This document shows positions 1-8,678 of a stretch of DNA of 64,000 nucleotides, piece by piece. The stretch lies in the NCBI RefSeq assembly GCF_006346325.1, contig NZ_VDYR01000001.1, positions 2,133,501-2,197,500 on the forward strand, read 5' to 3'. Every line of letters begins with the position of its first letter. Within the stretch, counting starts at the first letter, position 1. The position numbers and the translations under genes are program-made. The notes below the pieces were generated by a model that was not told the DNA's origin, did no database searches, and saw only the letters and a list, made by a program, of their open reading frames with translations. Source of the stretch: Sphingomonas japonica. Its GTDB lineage: Bacteria; Pseudomonadota; Alphaproteobacteria; Sphingomonadales; Sphingomonadaceae.

Positions 1-985
1 GCTTGTCCGACAGTTCCGCCGCCAGTGCTGCGAGCTCGTCGGGGGCGACGCGGTGCTTGCGCGCGATTCCGCGCAACTCGAACAACCGCGTCTCGTCGGC
101 ATCGAGCGATGCCGGGTCAAACGCCAGCGCAGCCGCCGCTTCATCGACCTTTTCCTGGGTCACCGCGGCTTCGATGATCGCGCGATCGATCGCCGCCAGC
201 GCCTCGGCGAGCGCCGGATGGTCCTCGCCCACCCGCTCGAGCACGCGCGCCGCTTGCCGCAGCCGGGTCAGCGCACCATCGGCGCCGTCGGTAAGCTCGG
301 CAACAGTCTGAAGGTCTCCGGCGATCTTCTCGCCGCGCTGCATCGTCGCACGCCGCTCGGCGAGGATCGCTTCCTCGCCCGGCTCGGCGGCGAGCGCGGT
401 CAGTTCGGCTACCGCATGTTCGAGCCACTCACGATCGCGCCCGGCGACGTCCTGTTCCGCCACGGCCTGTTCGAGCGCTTCCTCGGCCGCGCGCCACGCC
501 CGATAGGCCGCGGCAACCGCACTGGCGTCGATGCGCCCGAAATCGTCGAGCAACGCGCGGTGGCCGCGCGGGTTGAGCAGGCCGCGATCATCGTGCTGCC
601 CGTGGATTTCGACCAGATGTCCGGCCAGCTCGCGCAGCAGCGCCGCCGACACCGGCTGATCGTTGACGAAGGCGCGGCTGCCGCCATCGGCCTTGACGAT
701 GCGGCGGATGATCAGCGGTTCGCCGGGTTCGAGGTCCAGTCCGTTGTCGCCGATCAGCTCGGCGACCGCGCCCGGCATCGTGAAGCTCGCCGTCACCACC
801 GCGCGCTCGGCACCCTGCCGCACCAGCCCGGTTTCGCCGCGCGCACCCAGCGCCAGTCCCAGCGCATCGAGCAGGATCGACTTGCCCGCCCCGGTTTCCC
901 CGGTCAGCACCCCAAGTCCGGGCGCGAAATCGAGGTCGAGCGCCTCGATCAGCACGACATCGCGGATCGACAGCGCGGTCAGCAT
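1..985 (-). CDS. recN: DNA repair protein RecN (3' end outside window)
   Basis: RecN is an SMC-like ATPase that acts in double-strand break repair in the cytoplasm. The minus-strand reading starts at ATG 985 (MLTALSIRDV) and runs off the left edge, so about 328 N-terminal residues of a roughly 550-residue family are present. The N-terminal nucleotide-binding lobe shows Walker A GETGAGKS at residues 29-36, followed by HGQHDD-type sequence and the start of the charged coiled-coil region. It follows bamD on the same strand after a 121-base gap. The C-terminal Walker B half is not visible. Identification is firm because the N-terminus is highly diagnostic. Confidence 0.93.
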   Translation of the reverse strand, partial: MLTALSIRDVVLIEALDLDFAPGLGVLTGETGAGKSILLDALGLALGARGETGLVRQGAERAVVTASFTMPGAVAELIGDNGLDLEPGEPLIIRRIVKADGGSRAFVNDQPVSAALLRELAGHLVEIHGQHDDRGLLNPRGHRALLDDFGRIDASAVAAAYRAWRAAEEALEQAVAEQDVAGRDREWLEHAVAELTALAAEPGEEAILAERRATMQRGEKIAGDLQTVAELTDGADGALTRLRQAARVLERVGEDHPALAEALAAIDRAIIEAAVTQEKVDEAAAALAFDPASLDADETRLFELRGIARKHRVAPDELAALAAELSDK

Positions 986-1013
986 CGCCGTGTCTTCGAA
1001 CGGAACGCCGCAC

Positions 1014-1083
1014 CGGCCCGCTCCCCCGCCCGGCCGTCCATACAGACCGTCCTAGATGGCTGGCGGAGTTGGGGAGCGGGCTG
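1014..1083. repeat. Inverted repeat between bamD and recN
   Basis: CCCGCTCCCC at 1017-1026 is the exact reverse complement of GGGGAGCGGG at 1071-1080. The arms extend a few more pairs outward with one wobble. The loop is about 44 bases. There is no T-run, so it is not a classical terminator. It lies in the gap upstream of recN and may shape the bamD-recN transcript; function unknown. Confidence 0.5.
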
Positions 1084-1106
1084 GCGCCGAAAAATCAAGC
1101 AATCAC

Positions 1107-1931
1107 TCAGCTCTCGGCTGCCGCGGCGGTCTCGGTCGCGGCGGGCGCAAGCGGCACTGGGGGATGGTCGCCGACCAGCGCATAGGCACGCTCATACCAT
1201 TCGGTGCCGGGATAGTTGGCACCCAATACCGCGGCCGACTTGCGTGCCTCGTCCCGCAGGCCAAGCGCGAGATAGCTCTCGGTCAGCCGCATCAGCGCCT
1301 CGGCGGTATGCGTGGTGGTCTGGAAATTCTCGACTACGTTGCGAAAGCGCAGCGTCGAGGACAGCCACTGGCCGCGCTTCTGATAGAAGCGTCCGATCTC
1401 CATTTCCTTGCCGGCGAGGTGGTCGTTGACGAGGTCGAGCTTCAATCGCGCATCCGCGGCATAGCGCGTATCCGGATAGCGCCGGGTAAGTTCGCCCAGC
1501 GAGGCGAGCGCCTGCTGCGTGATCTTCTGGTCACGCGTCACGTCGCTCATCTGCTCGTAATAGCTCATCGCGACGAGATAATAGGCGTAGGGCGCATCGC
1601 GATTGCCGGGGTGCACCGCCAAAAAGCGCTGCGCCGACTGGATCGATTCGGCATAGTCCTGGTTCACATAATAGCTGAACGCGCTCATCAGCTGCGCGCG
1701 GCGCGCCCATACCGAATAGGGATGCTGGCGCTCCACCTCGTCGAACAGCTTCGCCGCCATCTCGTACTGGCCGCGGTCGAGCCGATCCTTGGCGGCGGTA
1801 TAGAGCGTGCCCACGTCGCGTGCGACATAGGGGGTGTCGGCCTTGTTACGGCCGCCGGCGCAACCGGCGACGGCAAGACTGGCGGCGACGAGCGTGCCGA
1901 ACACGAGCGAGCGGGACAAGGGAATACGCAT
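1107..1931 (-). CDS. bamD: Outer membrane assembly lipoprotein BamD
   Basis: BamD (ComL/YfiO) is the essential lipoprotein of the BAM complex, which folds beta-barrel proteins into the outer membrane from the periplasmic side. The 274-residue product begins with a lipoprotein signal ending in LAVAGC, so the lipidated cysteine is Cys24. The rest is helical TPR-type repeat sequence (for example residues 40-110, with YEMAAKLFDEVERQHPYS). Length and repeat content fit the family. It lies upstream of recN, a usual alphaproteobacterial order, and is divergent from manA. Start ATG 1931 places the signal peptide correctly. Confidence 0.95.
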   Translation of the reverse strand: MRIPLSRSLVFGTLVAASLAVAGCAGGRNKADTPYVARDVGTLYTAAKDRLDRGQYEMAAKLFDEVERQHPYSVWARRAQLMSAFSYYVNQDYAESIQSAQRFLAVHPGNRDAPYAYYLVAMSYYEQMSDVTRDQKITQQALASLGELTRRYPDTRYAADARLKLDLVNDHLAGKEMEIGRFYQKRGQWLSSTLRFRNVVENFQTTTHTAEALMRLTESYLALGLRDEARKSAAVLGANYPGTEWYERAYALVGDHPPVPLAPAATETAAAAES

Positions 1932-2074
1932 CGCCGCGTCTTACCCGAGCATCGGGCGCGCGAACAATGTTTTTCGTTGCGCGTTGCAGCGGCTGCCGCG
2001 CTATTGCGGCATCCCAGCCGATCGGCGATCCGTCCAAGACGATTGCCGAACCGGGATTCATTGGAGAGTGCGCC

Positions 2075-2908
2075 GTGCCCGCGACCTTGCTGACCACCCA
2101 CCGTGTCGAGAAACCCTGGGGCCGCACAACGCTGTGGCCCGGCTTTCCCGATCCCTCCCCGGGCAGCGATCCGGTCGGCGAAGTGTGGTTCCAGGAACAT
2201 GGCGACACCGCGCCCGACCTGTTAATCAAATATCTGTTCACCAGCGAGAAACTGTCGGTGCAGGTCCATCCCAACGACGAGCAGGCGCATGCCGCGGGGC
2301 TTCCGCGCGGCAAGGACGAATGCTGGCTGATCCTGGCCGCCGAACCCGATTCGACGATCGCGATCGGCACGCTCGAGCCGACCGACCGGGCCACGCTCAA
2401 GGCAGCGGCGCTCGACGGTTCGATCGAGGCGATGCTCGACTGGAAACCGGTCAAGGCGGGCGACTTCTTCTATTCGGCGTCGAACACGATCCACGCCATC
2501 GGCGCCGGGATCACGCTGATCGAAGTCCAGCAGAATTCGGATACGACCTATCGGCTCTATGACTATGGCCGCCCGCGCGAGCTGCATCTCGACGAGGGCA
2601 TCGCCGTTTCCGATCCGGTGCCGTTCGTCGCCCCGGACGCGCCCGGCCGGGTAGCAGATGATCGCGAAATCCTGGTCGAGGGTCCCAAATTCGTGCTGGA
2701 ACGCTGGTCGGCGGGGCGCCGCGATGTAGCGCTCCCGGATGGTACCACCGCCTGGCTGGTCCCGATCACCGGATCGGGCGAGGCCGACACCGTCGAATGG
2801 ACGGCAGGCCAGTGCGTCGCCGTAACCGGATCGGCGAGCATCATCGCCGGAGAAGGCGCCGACCTGCTGTTCGCCTATCCGGGGACGCAGCGGCTGTCGC
2901 TTCGCTGA
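2075..2908 (+). CDS. manA: Class I mannose-6-phosphate isomerase
   Basis: This zinc enzyme interconverts mannose 6-phosphate and fructose 6-phosphate and so feeds GDP-mannose for polysaccharide synthesis. I place the start at GTG 2075 because GGAGAG lies at 2063-2068, six bases upstream, and the protein then begins with the family-like sequence VPATLLTTHRVEKPWGRTTL. The product is 277 residues, matching the short alphaproteobacterial type. The metal-site motif QVHPND is at residues 63-68, followed by GKDECW, and YDYGRPRELH lies near residue 170. It stands alone, divergent from bamD. The open frame extends further upstream but that part is not protein-like. Confidence 0.92.
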   Translation: MPATLLTTHRVEKPWGRTTLWPGFPDPSPGSDPVGEVWFQEHGDTAPDLLIKYLFTSEKLSVQVHPNDEQAHAAGLPRGKDECWLILAAEPDSTIAIGTLEPTDRATLKAAALDGSIEAMLDWKPVKAGDFFYSASNTIHAIGAGITLIEVQQNSDTTYRLYDYGRPRELHLDEGIAVSDPVPFVAPDAPGRVADDREILVEGPKFVLERWSAGRRDVALPDGTTAWLVPITGSGEADTVEWTAGQCVAVTGSASIIAGEGADLLFAYPGTQRLSLR

Positions 2909-2992
2909 ACGCAAGGTAGTTTCGGGTTCACGCAACCCACCGGCCGCATCACGGGTTCTTGCCGCATCCGCAACGGATGGAGGAACAGTATC

Positions 2993-3556
2993 ATGCGTAT
3001 CCCGATGCTTGCCATGACCCTTGCCGCAGTGGCGCTTCCCAGCGTCCCTGCACTTGCCCAGGACAACCCGCGCCAGGCGAACCGCGAATATAATCGCGAG
3101 GTTCGCCAAGCTAACCGTGAATATAAGCGCGATGTGCGCCGCGCGGCCTCGCCCCGCGACATTCGTCAGGCGCAGCGCGAACGAAACCGCGAGGTGCGCG
3201 ACGCCCGCCAGGATCGCCGCGAGGACATTCGCGACTGGCGCCAGTATCGCAACTACAGCTATAATCGGTTCGAGCCCGGTCAGAACCGCTATTATGCCGA
3301 TCGCTATTACCGGCAGGGCAATTATCGCCCCCTTCGCGTCACGCGGTCGAGCCGAGTGTATCGCGGCAGCAACGGCAGCTATTATTGCCGTCGTTCGGAC
3401 GGCACGACCGGCCTGATCGTCGGGGCCGCGGCAGGAGGCATCCTCGGCAATCTGTTGTCGAACGGCCAGTCGAACATTCTCGGCACGTTGCTGGGCGCGG
3501 GCGCCGGCGGCGCGCTTGGATCGGTGGTCGACAGCGGTCGTCTGATCTGTCGCTAA
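2993..3556 (+). CDS. Secreted Arg/Tyr-rich glycine-zipper protein
   Basis: A 187-residue exported protein of unknown role. Residues 1-22 form a Sec signal peptide ending ALAQ. Residues 24-110 are extremely rich in Arg, Asn, Tyr and Gln (repeated NREY/NREVR units), resembling periplasmic RcnB-like and Gly-zipper envelope proteins. The C-terminal part is a two-segment glycine zipper (GAAAGGILGN ... GAGAGGALGS) bracketed by two cysteines 54 residues apart. A GGAGGAAC ribosome site precedes the ATG and a strong terminator follows the stop. The protein at 21577 has the same architecture. Likely an envelope-anchored structural or stress protein; no enzymatic motif is visible. Confidence 0.85.
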   Translation: MRIPMLAMTLAAVALPSVPALAQDNPRQANREYNREVRQANREYKRDVRRAASPRDIRQAQRERNREVRDARQDRREDIRDWRQYRNYSYNRFEPGQNRYYADRYYRQGNYRPLRVTRSSRVYRGSNGSYYCRRSDGTTGLIVGAAAGGILGNLLSNGQSNILGTLLGAGAGGALGSVVDSGRLICR

Positions 3557-3577
3557 CCGCGAAATCCCGCGTGAAAG

Positions 3578-3609
3578 GGGCTCGGCGAGCGATCGCCGGG
3601 CCCTTTTTT
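3578..3609 (+). terminator. Rho-independent terminator
   Basis: Stem GGGCTCGGCGA (3578-3588) pairs with TCGCCGGGCCC (3593-3603) with a single G-T wobble and a 4-base loop, followed by six T residues. It directly follows the glycine-zipper gene. The facing gene ends at 3612, and the A-run at 3574-3576 is short, so it mainly serves the plus strand. Confidence 0.9.
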
Positions 3610-3611
3610 CG

Positions 3612-3833
3612 TCAGATGATCCCGCCGCCGATGAACAGGCGCAGGGCCGTCGCAACGATCAGGATCAGGTTGAAATTACGCCCTGAATTGCTCGACGACA
3701 AAGCGCCCACCGCAGCGCCGACGATCGGGATGAAGATCACGAACCACAGCGTCAGCGCCAGGAACGGGATCGACCCGATCACGATGAACGGCAGCGCGAA
3801 AATCCCGATCAGGATCGAAACGATGTTGAGCAT
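3612..3833 (-). CDS. Small two-segment membrane protein
   Basis: This 73-residue product is almost wholly hydrophobic. Two long membrane segments (about residues 3-40) are followed by a short SSSNSGR loop and a third hydrophobic stretch. I chose ATG 3833 (MLNIVSILIG) because sequence upstream in frame is not protein-like. It converges on the preceding terminator. No family is recognised; it could equally be a small envelope protein of unknown function. The consistent hydrophobic pattern is the main support. Confidence 0.65.
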   Translation of the reverse strand: MLNIVSILIGIFALPFIVIGSIPFLALTLWFVIFIPIVGAAVGALSSSNSGRNFNLILIVATALRLFIGGGII

Positions 3834-3927
3834 GTCCCGGGATATGCAGCGTCGCCCTGCCGGATACAATGACATTCCGCGCGGTACCGCCCATGCTTTG
3901 TTCACCATTGTCGGGCATGGCTGGCGC

Positions 3928-4680
3928 ATGGGACGGCCAGGGAAATTGGCGGCAGTTTTGCTCGCGCTCGCGATCGCGGCGTGCAGCGGGGCCGTCGACG
4001 GGGAAGCGGACGGCACCGCGCTCGCCGCCGAACTCGCGCAGGGACAGGGTGAGGATGCCGCCGATCCGGCGCTGATGGCGGCGCTGAGCGATCCGATCAT
4101 GGTGGATCCATTACTGTCGACCAAGGCCAATGCCGACGCCATCCGCCCGCCTACCCAGCCCATGTCGGGCCTCGTTCCGCGCGACGATGTCGCCGTCGGC
4201 ACCAGCTATTCCGGCGGGTCGCTCGCCAAAGCGCCCGCCGCGCTTCCTGCCGATCGCGACTGCCCGCAATGCACCGCGTCCGCGGCAGCAATGACGCTGG
4301 TCGCGCTCGTTGCGGGTCAGCCGGGAGCCGAACTCCCGCGATGCGCGCCATCGATGCGGTATTCCGCAGCCTGGGCGCAGGCATTGCCGCCCGCCGCCCC
4401 CCTGTTTCCCGATGCGCGGGTGATCGAAGCGGCGGGGAGCGACGCAGGCGGCTGCGCATCGCGCGCGGTCAGCTTCGCATCCGCGACACCGATCGCAACC
4501 CTGCTCGACTGGTATTACACCCAGGCGAGCCGTGCGGGCTACGTCGCCGTACATCATCGCGACGGCGATCAGCACATCCTGGCGGCGCGGCGCTCCGGCG
4601 ATGGCGCGACGGCGGTGGTATATCTCAATCCCCGCGATGCCGGCAGTTCGGTCGACGTCGTCACCGCACGCGGCCTCTGA
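3928..4680 (+). CDS. Putative lipoprotein, function unknown
   Basis: Starting at ATG 3928, the 250-residue product has a basic N-terminus, a hydrophobic segment and the lipobox LAIAAC (Cys at about residue 19), so it should be a lipoprotein. The mature part has four further cysteines, including a CPQC pair, in a region of about 70-150. The C-terminal half (LLDWYYTQASRAGYVAVHHRDGD) looks like a compact folded domain that may bind a ligand or a partner. No known family is recognised. It precedes crcB by 37 bases on the same strand and may be transcribed with it. Confidence 0.75.
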   Translation: MGRPGKLAAVLLALAIAACSGAVDGEADGTALAAELAQGQGEDAADPALMAALSDPIMVDPLLSTKANADAIRPPTQPMSGLVPRDDVAVGTSYSGGSLAKAPAALPADRDCPQCTASAAAMTLVALVAGQPGAELPRCAPSMRYSAAWAQALPPAAPLFPDARVIEAAGSDAGGCASRAVSFASATPIATLLDWYYTQASRAGYVAVHHRDGDQHILAARRSGDGATAVVYLNPRDAGSSVDVVTARGL

Positions 4681-4717
4681 GGTTCCCAATCGCTCGCATC
4701 CGCGCTAGGGCGCGGCG

Positions 4718-5095
4718 ATGCCTTCCCTGCTCCTCGTCATGGCCGGCGGTGCGATCGGCGCCGGCGCGCGCCATCTTGTCGGCCGCATCGCCTTGTCGTG
4801 GCTGGGTCCCAACTATCCCTGGGGCACGCTGACGGTAAACCTGATCGGAGGCTTTGCGATGGGGATCCTGATCGGCACGCTGGCGCGGACTTCGCTCGCC
4901 GGCGAGCAGCTGCGGCTGTTGCTCGGGGTCGGCGTGCTCGGCGGGTTCACGACCTTTTCCGCGTTCAGCCTCGATGTCGTCAACATGCTCGAACGCGGCA
5001 CCGTCGGCACCGCGCTGTTCTACGTCCTGATCTCGGTGATCGGCTCGATCGTCGCCCTGATCGCGGGACTCGCGATGATGCGGGCCATGGCATGA
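4718..5095 (+). CDS. crcB: Fluoride exporter CrcB
   Basis: CrcB (Fluc) is a small dual-topology inner-membrane channel that expels fluoride. The 125-residue product has four hydrophobic segments, the N-terminal GGAIGAGARHLVGR motif, TLTVNLIGGFAMG, and the central GGFTTFSAFSLD motif that lines the fluoride path. No fluoride riboswitch is visible in the 37 bases upstream. Its TGA overlaps the ATG of the following pseudouridine synthase gene (ATGA), so the two are translationally coupled. One gene copy is enough for a dual-topology dimer. Confidence 0.95.
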   Translation: MPSLLLVMAGGAIGAGARHLVGRIALSWLGPNYPWGTLTVNLIGGFAMGILIGTLARTSLAGEQLRLLLGVGVLGGFTTFSAFSLDVVNMLERGTVGTALFYVLISVIGSIVALIAGLAMMRAMA

Positions 5096-6183
5096 CCACC
5101 GAGCAAGGCGTCCGCCAGTTCACCGTCGATGCCGAGGATGACGGCATCCGCCTCGACCGCTGGTTCAAGCGGCACTTGCCCGACACCAGCTTCAACATCG
5201 TCTCGCGCTGGGCGCGCACCGGCCAGCTGCGCGTCGACGGCGCGCGCGCGACACCCGGCGACCGCATCGCAACCGGGCAGTCGATCCGCGTTCCGCCCGA
5301 CGAGCCCGAGCGCGCGCCCCGCGCCAAGCCGCAGCGCGAGCCACTGACGCCCGAGCAGATCGAATTCGCCAGGAGCATGGTGATCCACCGCGATGTCCAG
5401 GCGATCGTGCTCAACAAGCCTCCCGGGCTGGCGACGCAGGGCGGCACCAAGACCCACGAGCATGTCGATGGCCTGCTCGATGCGCTCGCTTTCGATCGCG
5501 ACGACCGTCCCAAGCTGGTGCATCGTCTCGACAAGGACACGAGCGGGGCCTTGCTGCTCGCGCGCAGCCCCCGCGCCGCCGCGCACTTCGCCCGCAATTT
5601 CTCGAGCCGCAGCGCCAAGAAGATCTATTGGGCGCTGGTTGTGGGCGTGCCGGAAATCCGCGACGGCGTCATCGAACTTCCGCTCGCCAAGCAGCCCGGC
5701 TCGGGCGGCGAAAAGATGCATGTCGACGAGGCCGGGGGACTGCCCGCCAAGACCCGCTACCGCGTCGTCGAGCGCGCGGGCAACCGCGCCGCCTGGGTCG
5801 AGCTGCAGCCCTATACCGGCCGAACCCACCAGTTGCGCGTGCATCTGGCGGCGATCGGCCATCCCATCGTCGGCGACGGCAAATATGGCGGCGCCGAATC
5901 GTTCCTGACCGGCGGCATCAGCCGCAAGATGCATTTGCATGCCCGCCGCATCCGCATCGACCATCCCGATACCGGCAAGCTCGACGTCACAGCAGCGCTG
6001 CCGCCGCACTTCGCCGAATCGATGGACATGCTCGGCTTCGATCCCGCACTCGCCGAGGTCGCTCTGATCGACGACATCGCTCCGCCGCCCACTCGCGAAG
6101 AGAAAAAGGCCAAGGCGCGCGCCCACGCCAAGACGTTTCGCAAGGAGCGCCGCGGCGAGCGGCGGTCGCGCGGCGAGGCATGA
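5092..6183 (+). CDS. RluC/RluD-type 23S rRNA pseudouridine synthase
   Basis: The enzyme isomerises uridines to pseudouridine in large-subunit rRNA. The 363-residue product has an N-terminal S4-like RNA-binding region (residues about 12-70, IRLDRWFKRHL) and the RluA-family catalytic domain with HRLDKDTSG starting at residue 144; Asp147 is the expected nucleophile. GRTHQLRVHL comes later. The C-terminal 35 residues are a strongly basic Lys/Arg tail. Start ATG 5092 overlaps the crcB stop and its own stop overlaps the next start. RluC is the most likely identity, but RluD-like specificity cannot be excluded from sequence alone. Confidence 0.9.
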   Translation: MTTEQGVRQFTVDAEDDGIRLDRWFKRHLPDTSFNIVSRWARTGQLRVDGARATPGDRIATGQSIRVPPDEPERAPRAKPQREPLTPEQIEFARSMVIHRDVQAIVLNKPPGLATQGGTKTHEHVDGLLDALAFDRDDRPKLVHRLDKDTSGALLLARSPRAAAHFARNFSSRSAKKIYWALVVGVPEIRDGVIELPLAKQPGSGGEKMHVDEAGGLPAKTRYRVVERAGNRAAWVELQPYTGRTHQLRVHLAAIGHPIVGDGKYGGAESFLTGGISRKMHLHARRIRIDHPDTGKLDVTAALPPHFAESMDMLGFDPALAEVALIDDIAPPPTREEKKAKARAHAKTFRKERRGERRSRGEA

Positions 6184-6851
6184 ACGCTCCCGCCCGGCTG
6201 GCGCTGTTTGACTGCGACGGCACGCTGGTCGACAGCCAGGCCAATATCTGCCGCGCGATGGAGGATGCGTTCGATCATCACCGGCTCGATCCCCCCGGCC
6301 GCGACGCGATCCGCCGCATCGTCGGATTGAGCCTGGTCGAGGCGATGGCGGCGCTTGTCCCGCACGCCGACGACGCTCTGCACCGCGCGCTCGCCGATCG
6401 CTACAAGTCGGGCTTCCAGGCGCTGCGCAGTAACGGCGGGCTGCTGGCGGAGCCGCTCTACGACGGCATCGCCGATGCGCTCGAAGCGATCGAGGATGCC
6501 GGCTGGGTGCTCGGCGTCGCCACCGGCAAGTCCGACCGCGGGCTGGCGCTGATCCTCGCGCATCACGGGCTCGACGCGCGTTTCGTCACGCTCCAGACCG
6601 CCGACCGCCACCCGTCCAAGCCGCACCCAGCGATGGCCGCGGCAGCGATGGCGGAGGCGGGCGCGGTGCCGGCCACGACGGTGATGATCGGCGACACCAG
6701 CTATGACATGGCGATGGCGGTCGCGGCCGGTGCGCATCCGCTTGGCGTGGCGTGGGGCTATCATGCGCCGGGCGAACTGCGCGCCGCTGGCGCTGCGGTC
6801 GTGATCGACCATGCGCGCGATCTGGCGCCGCACCTCGCCAACGTGTATTAA
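6180..6851 (+). CDS. HAD-IA phosphatase (phosphoglycolate phosphatase-like)
   Basis: A 223-residue haloacid-dehalogenase family hydrolase. Motif I FDCDGTLVDS is at residues 10-19 (nucleophile Asp11, acid Asp13), motif II VATGKS lies near residue 118, and motif III/IV is KPHP ... MIGDTSYDMAMA. An alpha-helical cap lies between motifs I and II. These features match Gph/PpaX-type phosphatases. Substrate cannot be fixed from sequence. It starts inside the stop of the pseudouridine synthase gene (ATGA) and is followed after 6 bases by a small membrane protein gene, so it belongs to the same operon. Confidence 0.9.
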   Translation: MNAPARLALFDCDGTLVDSQANICRAMEDAFDHHRLDPPGRDAIRRIVGLSLVEAMAALVPHADDALHRALADRYKSGFQALRSNGGLLAEPLYDGIADALEAIEDAGWVLGVATGKSDRGLALILAHHGLDARFVTLQTADRHPSKPHPAMAAAAMAEAGAVPATTVMIGDTSYDMAMAVAAGAHPLGVAWGYHAPGELRAAGAAVVIDHARDLAPHLANVY

Positions 6852-6857
6852 GCCTCC

Positions 6858-7082
6858 ATGACACCTGATCCTGACGTGCTTGCGCGCAACCGCTGGTTCC
6901 TGATCGTGCTCGCGCGGATGGTGCCGGTCGCAGGGGCGCTGTTCGGGATCGTCCTGCTCGGGCGCGCGATCACCTTGCCCGATCGCATTCTCGGGGTGGC
7001 CATCGTGCTCTCGGCGCTGGTGGTGATGGCGGTCCTGCCCCGCCACCTCGCGCATCGCTGGCGCACGCCGCCCGCCGAATGA
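6858..7082 (+). CDS. Small two-helix membrane protein
   Basis: A 74-residue protein with two hydrophobic segments (about residues 13-35 and 42-62) joined by a short loop GRAITLPDR, and a basic C-terminus. No family recognised. It is sandwiched between the HAD phosphatase and the ATP12 gene, with its TGA overlapping the ATP12 start. The placement suggests it is a real, co-translated gene, possibly linked to membrane or ATP synthase biogenesis (inference only). Confidence 0.75.
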   Translation: MTPDPDVLARNRWFLIVLARMVPVAGALFGIVLLGRAITLPDRILGVAIVLSALVVMAVLPRHLAHRWRTPPAE

Positions 7083-7807
7083 AGCGCTTCTGGAACGAGG
7101 TCGCCGTCGTCCTGGAGACGGGCGGCTATGGCATCGCGCTCGATGCGCGCCCGGTACGCACGCCCGGCCGCCTGCCGTTGCTCGTGCCCGGCATCGCGCT
7201 GGCGCAGGCGATCGCCGAGGAATGGCGCGCGGTCGATGGCGAGATCGACCCGCGCGCGATGCGGCTGACCGGGCTCGCCAATGCGGCGGTCGAGCGTATC
7301 GAGCCCGATCCTGCGCCCTTTCTTGCCGGGCTCGCCGGATATGCCGAAACCGACCTGCTCGCCTATCGCGCCGACGGTCCCGAACCGCTGGTCGAGCGGC
7401 AGGCGACGGCGTGGGACCCGCACCTCGCCTGGGCGCGCGCGCGCTATGATGTGCATATCGAGACCTTTGCAGGGGTGATGCATCACCCGCAGCCGCCTGC
7501 CACCGTCGCGAGGTTGCAGGATGCGCTCGCCGCGCGCTCGCCCTTCGAGTTGGCCGCCCTGTCGCCGATCGTCACGCTGACCGGATCGCTGATCCTGGGA
7601 CTGGCGCTTGCGGAACGTGCGACCGATGCCGAAACCGTCTGGGCCGCGGCGAATCTCGACGCCGACTGGCAGGCGGAGTTATGGGGCGAGGACGATCTGG
7701 CCACCGCGACCCGCGCTGCCCACCGCGCCGAATATGACGGCGCAGTCAGGTTTCTCGCGCTACTTGAGCAACCCGCGGATGAAGCCGATCAGCCCGGTCT
7801 GGCGTGA
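7079..7807 (+). CDS. ATP12 family F1-ATPase assembly chaperone
   Basis: A 242-residue protein of the ATP12 family, which in mitochondria and alphaproteobacteria helps assemble the F1 sector by handling the alpha subunit. Recognisable are the N-terminal MKRFWNEVAVV and GYGIALDARPVRTPGR, EEWRAVDGEIDP near residue 45 and ALSPIVTLTGSLILGLAL near residue 165. Start ATG 7079 overlaps the upstream stop. Its 3' end overlaps that of gmk, transcribed the other way, by 48 bases. The role in this organism is inferred from the family. Confidence 0.92.
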   Translation: MKRFWNEVAVVLETGGYGIALDARPVRTPGRLPLLVPGIALAQAIAEEWRAVDGEIDPRAMRLTGLANAAVERIEPDPAPFLAGLAGYAETDLLAYRADGPEPLVERQATAWDPHLAWARARYDVHIETFAGVMHHPQPPATVARLQDALAARSPFELAALSPIVTLTGSLILGLALAERATDAETVWAAANLDADWQAELWGEDDLATATRAAHRAEYDGAVRFLALLEQPADEADQPGLA

Positions 7808-8410
7808 CCGCTTGAGTCGCTCCGACGCAAGGATCGAGCGTACCTTGTGGAAGCAGTCCTCGACATCGTCGTTGACCAGCACATAGTCATAGCCGTCCCA
7901 GTGGCTGACTTCGTTGGCCGCGCGCGCCATGCGGGCGTCGATCACCTCGACCGGATCGGTCGCCCGCGACAACAGCCGCTGGTGAAGTTCCTCCATCGAC
8001 GGCGGCAGGATGAAAATGCGCACGACGTCGCCGCCGGCGATCTGGAACAATTGCTGCGCGCCCTGCCAGTCAATGTCGAACAGCACGTCGCGACCCGACG
8101 ACAACATGTCATAGACCGGCTTTTTCGGCGTGCCGTAGCGGTGCCCGAACACATGCGCCCATTCGAGGAACTCGTGCGCCGAAACCATCCGGCGGAACTC
8201 CTCGAGATCGACGAAATGATAGTCCTTGCCATCGACTTCGCCGGGCCGGATCGGCCGCGTCGTCGCTGAGACGGACATGCTCAGCGACGGGTCGTCGGCA
8301 AGCAACTTGCGTGCGATCGTCGATTTGCCTGCACCCGAGGGTGAGGAAAGCACGAACAACACGCCGCGGCGTTGAAAGCCGTGCGGATCGGTCTCGGTAT
8401 GGGCGGCCAT
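7760..8410 (-). CDS. gmk: Guanylate kinase
   Basis: Phosphorylates GMP to GDP with ATP in purine nucleotide synthesis. The 216-residue product has the P-loop SSPSGAGKST near residues 22-31, the GMP-binding SATTRPIRPGEVDGKDYHFV segment, and DIDWQGAQQ in the lid region. Start ATG 8410 (MAAHTETDPHGF) fits the family length; a longer open frame upstream is not protein-like. Its 3' end runs 48 bases into the convergent ATP12 gene, so each gene's end is read on both strands. Confidence 0.96.
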   Translation of the reverse strand: MAAHTETDPHGFQRRGVLFVLSSPSGAGKSTIARKLLADDPSLSMSVSATTRPIRPGEVDGKDYHFVDLEEFRRMVSAHEFLEWAHVFGHRYGTPKKPVYDMLSSGRDVLFDIDWQGAQQLFQIAGGDVVRIFILPPSMEELHQRLLSRATDPVEVIDARMARAANEVSHWDGYDYVLVNDDVEDCFHKVRSILASERLKRSRQTGLIGFIRGLLK

Positions 8411-8456
8411 GGCCGCTAGTGGCGCGCGCAGGGCCTGCGCGTCAAGCGGCGAGCGC

Positions 8457-8678
8457 CTAGAGGTCGGCGCCCGGGGCGACGCGCCCGCGGCGGCGCTGCT
8501 TGTGGCGATCGTACATCTTCTTGCCGACATACGCGCCGCCCAGCGCCATGCCGAGCGGACCCATCCGCGTCAGCATGCTCGTCGCCGCCCAGCCGATGGC
8601 AGCGCCCTTGACGCCGCCGCTGCCGTCGCGGCGATCGATTTCGCGACCGACCAACGCTCCGATGACACGGCGGATCAT
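8457..8678 (-). CDS. Small basic glycine-zipper-like protein
   Basis: A 73-residue product with Gly-rich hydrophobic patches (VKGAAIGWAATSML, MGPLGMALGGAYVG) between strongly basic ends (MIRRVIGALVGREIDRR and KKMYDRHKQRRRGR). Its start ATG 8678 overlaps the stop of the gene upstream, so the two are co-translated. It resembles small membrane-associated proteins of unknown function. The pairing with the next protein, also GALVG-containing, suggests duplication or partnership. Confidence 0.7.
   Translation of the reverse strand: MIRRVIGALVGREIDRRDGSGGVKGAAIGWAATSMLTRMGPLGMALGGAYVGKKMYDRHKQRRRGRVAPGADL

Noticed and set aside
53..1429. A 458-codon open plus-strand frame across recN and bamD
   Set aside because: It is the antisense of two well-supported genes, has Arg/Gln-rich composition with no domain, and is explained by high GC.
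4681..4717. Fluoride riboswitch before crcB
   Set aside because: The 37-base gap is too short for the fold and lacks its conserved segments.
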